This document shows positions 42,988 through 50,064 of a stretch of DNA of 64,000 bases, in pieces. Numbering within the stretch: the first letter of the stretch is position 1; every line of letters starts with the position of its first letter. The position numbers and the translations under genes were made by a program. The stretch comes from Clostridia bacterium. Its GTDB lineage: Bacteria; Bacillota; Clostridia; Oscillospirales; CAG-272. The DNA lies in NCBI GenBank assembly GCA_017621475.1, contig JAGATA010000018.1, positions 1-64,000 of the forward strand, written 5' to 3'. The notes beneath the pieces were generated by a model. That model was not told the DNA's origin and made no database searches. It saw only the letters and a program-made list of their open reading frames with translations.

Positions 42988-43527
42988 ATGAGCAACATTT
43001 GGCACGATATCGACGTTGAAAGAATAACCCCTAAGGATTTTTTCGCTGTTGTTGAAATTAAAAAGGGAAGCAAAAATAAGTATGAGCTTGATAAAAAAAC
43101 GGGACTTTTGCGCCTTGACAGAATACTTTATACCTCTACCCACTATCCTGCGAATTACGGCTTTATTCCCAGAACTTACGCAAACGATAACGACCCTCTT
43201 GACGTACTTATCCTTTCAAGTGAAGAGATTGATCCGCTCGTTCTCGTTCAGTGCTATCCTATCGGCGTTATCCAGATGGAAGATAATGAACATCTTGACG
43301 AAAAGATAATAGCCATTCCTTTTTCCGATCCTATGTATAATACATATAAAGATATTTCGGAGCTTCCGGCACATGTTTCCGAAGAAATGCACCATTTCTT
43401 TACTGTCTATAAAGCTCTTGAAAATATGTCCACTGCGGTAAAAGAAGTAAAAGACCATACTGAAGCGGAAAAAATAATTGCTGATGCTATGGACAATTAC
43501 AAAAAACAGTTTTATTATATAAAATAA
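42988..43527 (+). CDS. ppa: Inorganic pyrophosphatase (family I)
   Basis: A 179-residue soluble PPase. Seen: KKGSKNKYELDKKTG (substrate Lys), STHYPANYGFIPRTY, and the signature NDNDPLDVLIL with metal-binding Asp residues. It hydrolyses PPi from biosynthetic reactions. Monocistronic, GGGAGG site, strong terminator after it. Confidence 0.96.
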   Translation: MSNIWHDIDVERITPKDFFAVVEIKKGSKNKYELDKKTGLLRLDRILYTSTHYPANYGFIPRTYANDNDPLDVLILSSEEIDPLVLVQCYPIGVIQMEDNEHLDEKIIAIPFSDPMYNTYKDISELPAHVSEEMHHFFTVYKALENMSTAVKEVKDHTEAEKIIADAMDNYKKQFYYIK

Positions 43528-43538
43528 TGATGAAAGCC

Positions 43539-43575
43539 AAAGCTCCGAAATTCGAACTTCGGAGCTTTAAATTTA
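43539..43575 (+). terminator. Intrinsic terminator of ppa
   Basis: AAAGCTCCGAA-attcgaac-TTCGGAGCTTT. Confidence 0.88.
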
Positions 43576-43580
43576 AATAA

Positions 43581-43598
43581 AGTTAGCATTTGCTTAAC
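43581..43598. promoter_or_regulatory. Operator box A (AGTTAG-N6-CTTAAC)
   Basis: AGTTAG, six bases, CTTAAC, 6 bases upstream of the -35 of the DtxR-like gene promoter. It differs from the perfect palindrome by an inserted-looking T. It belongs to a set of four (boxes A-D) at the two ends of the iron-related region. Confidence 0.65.
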
Positions 43599-43604
43599 TT
43601 TTCG

Positions 43605-43633
43605 TTGACATCAAACGATAAATGTGATATACT
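43605..43633 (+). promoter_or_regulatory. Promoter of DtxR-like/ABC operon
   Basis: TTGACA, 17-base spacer, TATACT: near-perfect. A leader hairpin (43650-43674, AGCG with CGCT) follows. Confidence 0.85.
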
Positions 43634-43691
43634 ACATAAAAATAATTTTAGCGATGTGGTTGTGATACACCGCTTTATTATTTTGTAAACG

Positions 43692-43709
43692 AGTTAGTTA
43701 AAGCTAACT
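43692..43709. promoter_or_regulatory. Operator box B (AGTTAG-N6-CTAACT)
   Basis: A perfect 6+6 palindrome AGTTAG-ttaaag-CTAACT in the 5' leader, ending 5 bases before the AAGGAGG ribosome site of the regulator gene. Probable autoregulatory site. Confidence 0.75.
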
Positions 43710-43727
43710 GCAACAAGGAGGAAATTG

Positions 43728-44120
43728 ATGACATCTGCTGAACTCAGATATTTGATAGCTGCGGATGAGCTTTATGACGGAGTAAACGGAGTAAAGCTTA
43801 TCGAAATAGCAAATAAGGTAGGCGTATCCAAAGTTAGTGTTTACAGAGCAGTGGAGCGCTTGGAAAAAAATTATTACATCCAAAGAAACGAAAAAAATAA
43901 AGTTGTTTTGACTGAATACGGAAAAAAACAACTTGCGGATTACAGGGAAATAATGGACTTTATTCAAAGCCATTTGGAAAAGCAGTGTGGCACACCGAGC
44001 GAAGTTGCATATAACGATGCTTTGGGCGCTGCGTGTGCTTTCAGCGACATAAGCAGAGCAAAAATAGCCATCATATTGAAATCCGGTAAATGCTTGTATC
44101 AAGAAGAAAAGGAGAACTGA
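43728..44120 (+). CDS. DtxR-like winged-helix regulator, metal site altered
   Basis: A 130-residue protein. The winged helix (VKLIEIANKVGVSKVSVYRAV, then LTEYGKKQL) matches the DNA-binding domain of DtxR/MntR metal repressors, and the remaining part resembles a shortened dimerisation domain. The usual ligands are changed: the region around Cys103 reads AACAFSD where DtxR has C-x2-E-H, and the two-His/Glu set is not obvious. Candidate ligands are His82, Cys87, Cys103 and Cys122. No SH3 domain. The start at 43728 follows AAGGAGG by 6 bases. It heads an operon with two ABC half-transporters and is flanked by boxes A and B, its likely operators. It could sense iron, manganese or another ligand such as heme. 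Confidence 0.75.
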   Translation: MTSAELRYLIAADELYDGVNGVKLIEIANKVGVSKVSVYRAVERLEKNYYIQRNEKNKVVLTEYGKKQLADYREIMDFIQSHLEKQCGTPSEVAYNDALGAACAFSDISRAKIAIILKSGKCLYQEEKEN

Positions 44121-44124
44121 AAAA

Positions 44125-45852
44125 ATGATAGATAAAGAGCTGTTTCGTCTTATAGGCGGAAATAAGAAATATATCTATATGGCAGTTTCCGTGATGGTGC
44201 TCGGGCTTATTGCCAATATCGGCGTTACCGCGTGCATTTGTTTTGCAATATATATGCTTACGAAAAACGCAGAATGGACTGAATACATCGCACCTTTTGG
44301 CGTGGCGCTTGTTTGCATGGTTTTGCGATATATTGCCACAAGAATTGCGGGAAATATAAAGGATATTCTCGGTAGAAAAGTGAAGAAAGATCTTCGTGAA
44401 AAAACTTATAATAAGATTATAAAGCTAGGTGTTCGTTCTACGGACGGTATGAGTATGGCCGGCCTTACGCAGGTATCTATGGAAGGCGTTGAACAGCTTG
44501 ACCTCTATTATTCATCGTATATACCTCAGTTTTTCTATGCGATGATAGCTCCGTTTATACTTTTCTTTATTTGCCTTCCCATACATCCTCCCGTAGCTAT
44601 CGTACTTATTGCTTGCGTACCTCTTATACCTGTTTCCATAGTTGCCGTATCTAAGTATGCTAAAAAGATATTTGCAAAATATTGGGGTAAATATACATCT
44701 ATGGGCGACAGCTTCCTTGATAGTGTACAGGGATTGAAAGAACTGAAGATATTCAAAGCGGATGGCGCACAGCACGAAAAAATGAATGAAAATGCGGAAG
44801 AATTCCGTAAGATCACAATGAAAGTACTTGTTATGCAGCTTGCCAGCACGACCATTATGGACCTTGTTGCATATGGCGGTGCGGGAATTGGTATTGCTTT
44901 TGCTGTTTCGGCTGTTTTTGAAAAAACTCTCTCTCCCATTGCGGCGCTTTTCCTGATCCTTGTTGCGGTAGAATTCTTCCTTCCTCTTCGTGCGTTTGGA
45001 AGCGCATTTCACGTTGCGATGAATGGCGCCAGTGCGGGCAAAAAAATAATTTCGCTTCTTGATACGCCCGATCCTGTGTGGGGAGAAGGAGAAGTTACGG
45101 GAACTGAAATACGCCTTGAAAATACAACGTTTTCTTATGATGGAACACGCGATGTTCTTAAAAACGTAAGCGCTGTTTTTCCTGAAAAGGGGATGACGTC
45201 TATCGTAGGCGAAAGCGGATGCGGCAAATCTACTATTGTAAATATGATCGTCGGTGCATACAGACCAAAAAGCGGAACTGTTACTGTAGGCGGCAAAAAA
45301 TGTGAAGATATAAACAGGGAATCGTACTATTCACACCTTGCAGTTGTAAGCTACAATACTTTTATTTTTAATCAGACTGTAAGGGAGAATTTTTATCTTG
45401 CAAATGCGAATGTTTCCGACGAACAGATCTATGACGCTCTTGAAAAGGTGAATCTTGTTTCCTTTATACGCGAAAACGGCGGGCTTGATAAAGTGATAAG
45501 CGAGGACGCAAGCAATATCTCCGGCGGTCAGAAACAGCGTTTGGCTCTTGCGATAAGTCTTGTTGCAGCTAAAGATATTTATGTTTTTGATGAAGCTACA
45601 AGTAATATCGATATAGAGAGCGAAGCCATTATTATGAAAAATATAAAAGCTCTTTCCAAAGAAAAATCTGTTATAGTTATTTCGCATCGACTTGCAAATG
45701 TAGTTGCTTCCGATAACATTTATTATATGGAAGGCGGCGAAATAAAGGAGAGCGGTACACACAGTGCTCTGATGTCCAAAAAAGGTGGATATGAAAAGCT
45801 CTTTTCCGCACAGAAAGCTCTTGAAGAAGGTTACGCGGAGGTGTTGATATGA
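44125..45852 (+). CDS. ABC half-transporter, CydD/exporter fold
   Basis: A 575-residue fusion of a six-helix type IV membrane domain (about 1-310) and an ATPase (about 335-575). VEQLDLYYSSYIPQFFYAM is the CydD-like region. ATPase: Walker A GESGCGKST, signature NISGGQKQRLALAIS, Walker B IYVFDEATSNID, H-loop ISHRLA. It pairs with the next gene (ATGA overlap). Relatives include CydDC (heme/thiol transport) and the exporter-fold siderophore importers YbtPQ/IrtAB. The adjoining DtxR-like gene favours a metal or tetrapyrrole cargo. Direction cannot be told from sequence. Confidence 0.85.
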   Translation: MIDKELFRLIGGNKKYIYMAVSVMVLGLIANIGVTACICFAIYMLTKNAEWTEYIAPFGVALVCMVLRYIATRIAGNIKDILGRKVKKDLREKTYNKIIKLGVRSTDGMSMAGLTQVSMEGVEQLDLYYSSYIPQFFYAMIAPFILFFICLPIHPPVAIVLIACVPLIPVSIVAVSKYAKKIFAKYWGKYTSMGDSFLDSVQGLKELKIFKADGAQHEKMNENAEEFRKITMKVLVMQLASTTIMDLVAYGGAGIGIAFAVSAVFEKTLSPIAALFLILVAVEFFLPLRAFGSAFHVAMNGASAGKKIISLLDTPDPVWGEGEVTGTEIRLENTTFSYDGTRDVLKNVSAVFPEKGMTSIVGESGCGKSTIVNMIVGAYRPKSGTVTVGGKKCEDINRESYYSHLAVVSYNTFIFNQTVRENFYLANANVSDEQIYDALEKVNLVSFIRENGGLDKVISEDASNISGGQKQRLALAISLVAAKDIYVFDEATSNIDIESEAIIMKNIKALSKEKSVIVISHRLANVVASDNIYYMEGGEIKESGTHSALMSKKGGYEKLFSAQKALEEGYAEVLI

Positions 45853-47537
45853 AAAACAAGAAAAAATTAAGAAGAAGCGGGGCTAAAATTATGGCAAGCC
45901 TCGTGCTACTTCTCGGCAGTCTTGCTTATATTATGCTTTTAGCGGTTATAAACGGCACTCTCGGATTTATTTCCGCTATGGGCGTATCCCTCTTCGGTGC
46001 TATAGGAATTGCAAAGTTTCTTGGTGAAAGTATTGCGGTTTCATATTGGGTGCTGATTGCTCTTGCGGTGGGATGTGGTGTTCTTCGCGGACTTTTGCGC
46101 TATTTTGAGCAATACAGCAACCATTATATAGCTTTCCGCCTGTTGGCTACTTTGCGTGATAAGATATTTGCTTCGCTTCGTGAGCTTTGTCCCGCAAAGC
46201 TTGAAAGCAAGCAAAAGGGAAGTATTATTGCTATGATAACATCCGACATTGAAACACTTGAAGTTTTCTATGCGCATACAATCTCCCCTATATGCATAGC
46301 AGTTATATTCTCTTTGATAATAACCATATTCGTTGCTATTGTGTCAGGCCCTTGGCTTGCCTTGGTTGCGGTTTGCGCATATCTTTTTATAGGAATTGCA
46401 GTTCCTATGATATCTTCGGGTATGCTTAAAGAATCCGGTGTTAATTACAGATGTGAATTTTCCTCTTTTAACGCCTACTTCCTCGATAGCATCAAAGGTG
46501 TTAAGGATATAGTTCTCAATAATGCGGGAGAAAAAAGAGAGAAAGAAGTAAATGCTCGTTCCGATGTTTTGCTTCGTGAAACGAAAAAGATGAAGCATAA
46601 TACCACGGCTGCGGCTGCTTTTACAGAACTTTCTGTATCTTTTGCAATACTCATTACGCTTATTGTTGGTATAGTTCTTGTCAGCGCTAACGCAATAAGC
46701 CTTGGCAGAATGATAATAGGTGTTGTTGCGGTATTTTCAAGCTTTGGTCCTGTTATCGCTATTTCCGCATTGCCCGGAAATCTTACACAAACTTTTGCAA
46801 GCGGAGACAGAGTTCTTGACCTTTTGGAGGAAAAACCTGTTGTAAATGCTGTTAAAGACGGAGAAAAAATCGAATACAACAACCTTAAAGTTGAAAACCT
46901 TTCGTTCTCTTATGATTCACAAACACAGGTTTTGAATGATATCTGTATGCACGCTCAAAAGGGAGAAATCGTTGGTATCGTCGGTGAAAGCGGATGCGGT
47001 AAATCAACATTTCTCAAACTTTTGCTTCGTTTTTGGCAAAAGACAGGAGGTAGTATTTGCTACAACGGAATAGATATTGATAATATAAACAGCGACAATT
47101 TGCTTGACAATGTTACAATGGTAAGCCAGGTGACATATCTTTTTGATGAAAGTATAGAGGATAACCTTCGTATTGCCAAAGCAAATGCAACGGATGAGGA
47201 ACTTGAACATGCTTGCCGTTTGGCTTCCGTACACGATTTTATAATGACGCTTCCGGAAGGATACAAAACAAGAGTGGGCGCTTTGGGTGATAATCTTTCC
47301 GCAGGCGAAAAGCAGAGGATAGGCCTTGCGAGAGCTTTCCTTTCGGGAAGCGAACTTATCCTCCTCGATGAACCTACAAGCAATGTTGATAGCATCAATG
47401 AAGGTATTATACTAAAAGCACTTAAAGAGCAAAAGAATAAAAAAAGTATAATTCTTGTTTCACATAGAGAATCCACTATGGCAATAGCTGATAGAATATA
47501 CCGTGTTGAAGCGGGAAAAATGACAGCTCTTAAATAA
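45849..47537 (+). CDS. ABC half-transporter, CydC/exporter fold
   Basis: A 562-residue partner of the previous protein. The membrane domain spans about 10-320 with QKGSIIAMITSDIETLEVFYAHTISP, as in CydC-like proteins. ATPase: Walker A GESGCGKST, a degenerate signature LSAGEKQRIGLARA (LSAGE for LSGGQ), Walker B LILLDEPTSNVD. The asymmetry of the two signatures suggests a heterodimer with one weak ATP site. It ends in a strong terminator. Confidence 0.85.
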   Translation: MKNKKKLRRSGAKIMASLVLLLGSLAYIMLLAVINGTLGFISAMGVSLFGAIGIAKFLGESIAVSYWVLIALAVGCGVLRGLLRYFEQYSNHYIAFRLLATLRDKIFASLRELCPAKLESKQKGSIIAMITSDIETLEVFYAHTISPICIAVIFSLIITIFVAIVSGPWLALVAVCAYLFIGIAVPMISSGMLKESGVNYRCEFSSFNAYFLDSIKGVKDIVLNNAGEKREKEVNARSDVLLRETKKMKHNTTAAAAFTELSVSFAILITLIVGIVLVSANAISLGRMIIGVVAVFSSFGPVIAISALPGNLTQTFASGDRVLDLLEEKPVVNAVKDGEKIEYNNLKVENLSFSYDSQTQVLNDICMHAQKGEIVGIVGESGCGKSTFLKLLLRFWQKTGGSICYNGIDIDNINSDNLLDNVTMVSQVTYLFDESIEDNLRIAKANATDEELEHACRLASVHDFIMTLPEGYKTRVGALGDNLSAGEKQRIGLARAFLSGSELILLDEPTSNVDSINEGIILKALKEQKNKKSIILVSHRESTMAIADRIYRVEAGKMTALK

Positions 47538-47578
47538 CAAGTAGCCTCCGAAATTTTTTCGGAGGCTACTTGTTTTTA
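47537..47578 (+). terminator. Intrinsic terminator of ABC operon
   Basis: AAGTAGCCTCCGAA and TTCGGAGGCTACTT then GTTTTT; a 14-base stem. In 47579-47771 I see no gene. Confidence 0.93.
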
Positions 47579-47771
47579 TTACTTCTTCATAATGTAAAAT
47601 CAATGTCTCTTGTTTGTTGTTTGATGTTCCGTCGGCTTTATCCCACATATATTTATGCATAATTCATATATTCTAATGGATATTATTTAAATATAGGGCG
47701 ACTTTTGGGAAGTGTATGCTTTGTTTGAATATGCAAAATTGCAATGCTTCGTGTGAATTTTTCTATTATAC

Positions 47772-47817
47772 AAAAAAGAGAGCACGGCAATAAAAATTGC
47801 CGTGCTCTCTTTTTTTG
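47772..47817. terminator. Bidirectional terminator
   Basis: AAAGAGAGCACGGCAA and TTGCCGTGCTCTCTTT form a 16-base or longer stem with T-runs on both strands, 4 bases past the rubredoxin stop. Confidence 0.92.
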
Positions 47818-47820
47818 AGA

Positions 47821-47979
47821 TTATTCAGACTTAGAGAACATATCCTTGCCTACTCCGCAAAGGGGGCAAGCAAAATCTTCAGGAAGATCCTCAAATTTTG
47901 TGCCGGGAGCAATTCCGTTATCGGGATCGCCGACGCTTTCGTCGTATTCCCAGCCACAAGCATCGCATTTGTATTTCAT
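47821..47979 (-). CDS. Rubredoxin
   Basis: A 52-residue one-iron electron carrier. Two Cys pairs ([14 protein letters not shown] and [12 protein letters not shown]) bind Fe, and the length is exactly that of the classical family. It is last in a minus-strand operon after desulfoferrodoxin and ferritin; rubredoxin is the known electron donor to desulfoferrodoxin, so the three form an oxygen/iron defence unit. Confidence 0.96.
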   Translation of the reverse strand: MKYKCDACGWEYDESVGDPDNGIAPGTKFEDLPEDFACPLCGVGKDMFSKSE

Positions 47980-48003
47980 ATCGTGTTTTCCTTTCTTTTA
48001 AAA

Positions 48004-48513
48004 TTACAGAGTCAACGATGGAGCAGTATATACTCTTGCAGCAAGCTCCTGGTTGAGCATATAAAGACTCTTTGGATCCGAGCCGAAAAGTTCCATCTTC
48101 GTGATCATATCGTTGGCGTTGGTTTCTTCCTCGCCCTGTTCCTTCACAAACCAGTCAAGGAACTGCATCGTGCGGAAATCTTTTACCTCATATGCTGCCG
48201 CGTAGATATCGTTTATCAGCGAGGTGACGTACTCTTCGTGCTCAAGACCTGCTTTAAGCACATCTATATGGCAAGCAAACTCCTTATCTGGCTTCGGGAT
48301 GGCTTCTAGAGTTACCTTTTGGTTTTCATTTTGGAGGTACTGATAGAACAGCATTGCATGGTCGCGCTCCTCCTGCGCCTGAATCTTGTACCAGTTTGCA
48401 AATCCGTCAAGTCCCGCATCCTCAAAGTAATTTGAGAAATCAAGATACAGATATGCGGAGTAAAACTCCTTATTGATCTGTTGATTTAACAGCTCGTGTA
48501 CTTTTGCATTCAT
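48004..48513 (-). CDS. ftnA: Ferritin (non-heme, FtnA type)
   Basis: A 169-residue iron-storage protein with the four-helix ferritin pattern. INKEFYSAYLYLDFSNYF and AQEERDHAMLFYQYLQ supply ferroxidase Glu/His residues, and a later helix has FVKEQGEEETNANDM. No heme-ligand Met as in bacterioferritin is evident. The start at 48513 follows GGGAGGACG. It is in one operon with desulfoferrodoxin (19 bases upstream) and rubredoxin. Codon choice here (more CTG/CTC, GAG) looks a little different from the neighbouring genes, hinting at lateral origin. Confidence 0.95.
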   Translation of the reverse strand: MNAKVHELLNQQINKEFYSAYLYLDFSNYFEDAGLDGFANWYKIQAQEERDHAMLFYQYLQNENQKVTLEAIPKPDKEFACHIDVLKAGLEHEEYVTSLINDIYAAAYEVKDFRTMQFLDWFVKEQGEEETNANDMITKMELFGSDPKSLYMLNQELAARVYTAPSLTL

Positions 48514-48532
48514 CGTTATTTCGTCCTCCCTA

Positions 48533-48916
48533 TCAAATCTCTTTCTTCCACAGCCCGTGTAGGTTGCAGTATGCATATGCGGCAACAGGAGTCTCATCTG
48601 CCAAGGCAAAGGTTACGGTAGGCGCTTTGCCTACTTCAAGGCACTTGCGCTGACCGCCTTTGTCAGTCTGAAGATATACCCAAAGAATGCTATGCTCCTC
48701 TACCATAGGGTGCTCTACAGCACCGATAGTTACTGTTACGGTGTTACCATCAACAGAGACTACGGGAATGTGCTTTTCGTGGCTTGCCTCAACGGTGCCG
48801 GGCTCAAGCTTGGTCATTTTCTGTCCGCAGCACATCATAGGAACACCTGCATCATTAATCATACCAATCAGGTTGCCGCAGTGCTCGCAAATATAAAACT
48901 TGTTATTGTCACACAT
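48533..48916 (-). CDS. dfx: Desulfoferrodoxin (2Fe superoxide reductase)
   Basis: A 127-residue class I superoxide reductase. The N-terminal desulforedoxin centre uses Cys10, Cys13, Cys29 and Cys30. The C-terminal catalytic Fe(His4Cys) site uses His of SHEKHIP, EHPMVEEHSI and CNLHGLW (Cys117, His120). It reduces superoxide to peroxide with electrons from rubredoxin, typical for anaerobes. CGGAGG site; first gene of its operon. Confidence 0.96.
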   Translation of the reverse strand: MCDNNKFYICEHCGNLIGMINDAGVPMMCCGQKMTKLEPGTVEASHEKHIPVVSVDGNTVTVTIGAVEHPMVEEHSILWVYLQTDKGGQRKCLEVGKAPTVTFALADETPVAAYAYCNLHGLWKKEI

Positions 48917-48960
48917 AGAAAAATCCTCCGTTTTTCTTTATTATTTAAATTTATATAAAT

Positions 48961-48989
48961 ATTATACCACAAATTTATGAATATTTCAA
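48961..48989 (-). promoter_or_regulatory. Promoter of dfx-ftnA-rubredoxin operon
   Basis: On the minus strand TTGAAA, 17-base spacer, TATAAT, 45 bases before dfx. A lone GTTAG half-site lies just upstream (48992-48996) without a clear second half. Confidence 0.8.
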
Positions 48990-49097
48990 GCGGTTAGAAT
49001 AATTATCGATTCCGATTTTTCTGTGTATGTTATAACAATGTGTATTCAATGCTTTAAGTCATTTTTTTGTTTTAAAAATATATCGATAATATTAAAA

Positions 49098-49115
49098 AGT
49101 TAGCCATGGCTACCA
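49098..49115. promoter_or_regulatory. Operator box C (AGTTAG-N6-CTACCA)
   Basis: AGTTAG-ccatgg-CTACCA, containing the perfect 12-base palindrome TAGCCATGGCTA, 1 base upstream of the -35 of the nine-gene operon. Same arrangement as box A relative to its promoter. Confidence 0.65.
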
Positions 49116-49116
49116 C

Positions 49117-49146
49117 TTGACTCAGCTTTGTAAAATATGATAGAAT
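49117..49146 (+). promoter_or_regulatory. Promoter of nine-gene uptake operon
   Basis: TTGACT, 18-base spacer, TAGAAT. An 8-base perfect hairpin (AGAGAGTA-tgg-TACTCTCT, 49156-49174) starts at about the expected first transcribed bases and may protect the 5' end. Confidence 0.65.
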
Positions 49147-49189
49147 ACACAAGATAGAGAGTATGGTACTCTCTTGTTTAAAATAAATA

Positions 49190-49207
49190 AGTTAGTGGAT
49201 GCTAACC
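49190..49207. promoter_or_regulatory. Operator box D (AGTTAG-N6-CTAACC)
   Basis: AGTTAG-tggatg-CTAACC in the 5' leader, ending 9 bases before the AGGAGG region of the first gene. It mirrors box B in sequence and position. Confidence 0.72.
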
Positions 49208-49231
49208 GAATAAAAATAGGAGGATAAACTT

Positions 49232-50029
49232 ATGAAAAAAATTATAGCACTTCTTCTTGCTATAATTATTGCTTGCACAGCCTTGGTGGCTTGCGGCGGC
49301 AACAACGAAGAAACGAAATTGAGTGTGGCTCGTTCTTTTATTGCCGGTTATACAAAGAGCGTTTCTATGGGTGAAACGGCTATGGAAATGAACGGCAGAG
49401 TTCTTATGAACCTTATGAACGACGGCACTCTTGAGCTTTATGTAGCTCTTGATGCAATGGGATCTCTCCAAACTGCAAAATACACAGGTACATATACTCT
49501 TGGGGAGAATGAAGAATTTGATGAAACGATAACATTTACTTATCAGTATGGGGAAACTGCCGAAGACAGTGTAACTGTTACGGATGCGGTAATTCTCGAT
49601 GGAATTTTCTCTACACCTTTCCATATGATAACAACAATGACATCTGCGGATATTGACTTCTACGAAACAGCTCCTACCGATGTTGAAGGAGATGTTTATG
49701 TTGGTTTCATGCAGAAAGAAGGCGGTATGGGTAAGATGACATACTCTTACGCTCTTGCTATGAAGGAAGATGGCACTTTTTCCGTAAGCATTATGCAGAT
49801 GGCACCTGCTATGGGTATGCACGCTTGGGGTGCTACAAATGGCACATATGTTGTTGATGGTGAAAATGTTACTTTCACATATAATGTTGTTTCCGAAGAA
49901 GGCGAAGTTGTTGCAGAAAACTTTGTTTCCGAAGGTACCGGGTATTCCGAAAAAGGCCTTTCCGTTGGATTCAATATTGCTCAGGCAAGCGCAAAAGCTT
50001 CCCCCGCGCCTTTTATCAAAGTAAAATAA
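49232..50029 (+). CDS. Met-rich lipoprotein, first gene of uptake operon
   Basis: A 265-residue lipoprotein: signal peptide with lipobox LVAC, lipidated Cys21, then GGNNEE. The mature part is beta-rich with short repeats, and unusually rich in Met (GETAMEMNGRVLMNLMN; GFMQKEGGMGKMTY; SIMQMAPAMGMHAW). Its C-terminal half (KEDGTFSVS, then NGTYVVDGENVTFT) is clearly related to the lipoprotein at 57465 (ADGTFAYS, then NGTYVVDGSRFIFT), so the two bracket the operon. No named family is recognised. A surface binder of heme, metal or metallophore is inferred from position and the operators, not from a known domain. Confidence 0.75.
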   Translation: MKKIIALLLAIIIACTALVACGGNNEETKLSVARSFIAGYTKSVSMGETAMEMNGRVLMNLMNDGTLELYVALDAMGSLQTAKYTGTYTLGENEEFDETITFTYQYGETAEDSVTVTDAVILDGIFSTPFHMITTMTSADIDFYETAPTDVEGDVYVGFMQKEGGMGKMTYSYALAMKEDGTFSVSIMQMAPAMGMHAWGATNGTYVVDGENVTFTYNVVSEEGEVVAENFVSEGTGYSEKGLSVGFNIAQASAKASPAPFIKVK

Positions 50030-50064
50030 TTAAAAATATTTATATATCAAAGGAGATTTTTATT

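Noticed and set aside
44125-47537. Assignment as true cydD-cydC for cytochrome bd assembly
   Set aside because: No cydA or cydB adjacent, and the regulator context points to metal or tetrapyrrole control; only fold-level similarity is claimed.
47579-47771. Gene remnant in the gap between the ABC operon and rubredoxin
   Set aside because: A 66-codon minus-strand frame overlaps the terminator and the end of the ABC gene; no family features seen, so left as non-coding.
48990-49010. Possible fifth operator upstream of dfx
   Set aside because: Only the GTTAG half is present; the second arm (TATCG) does not match CTAAC.
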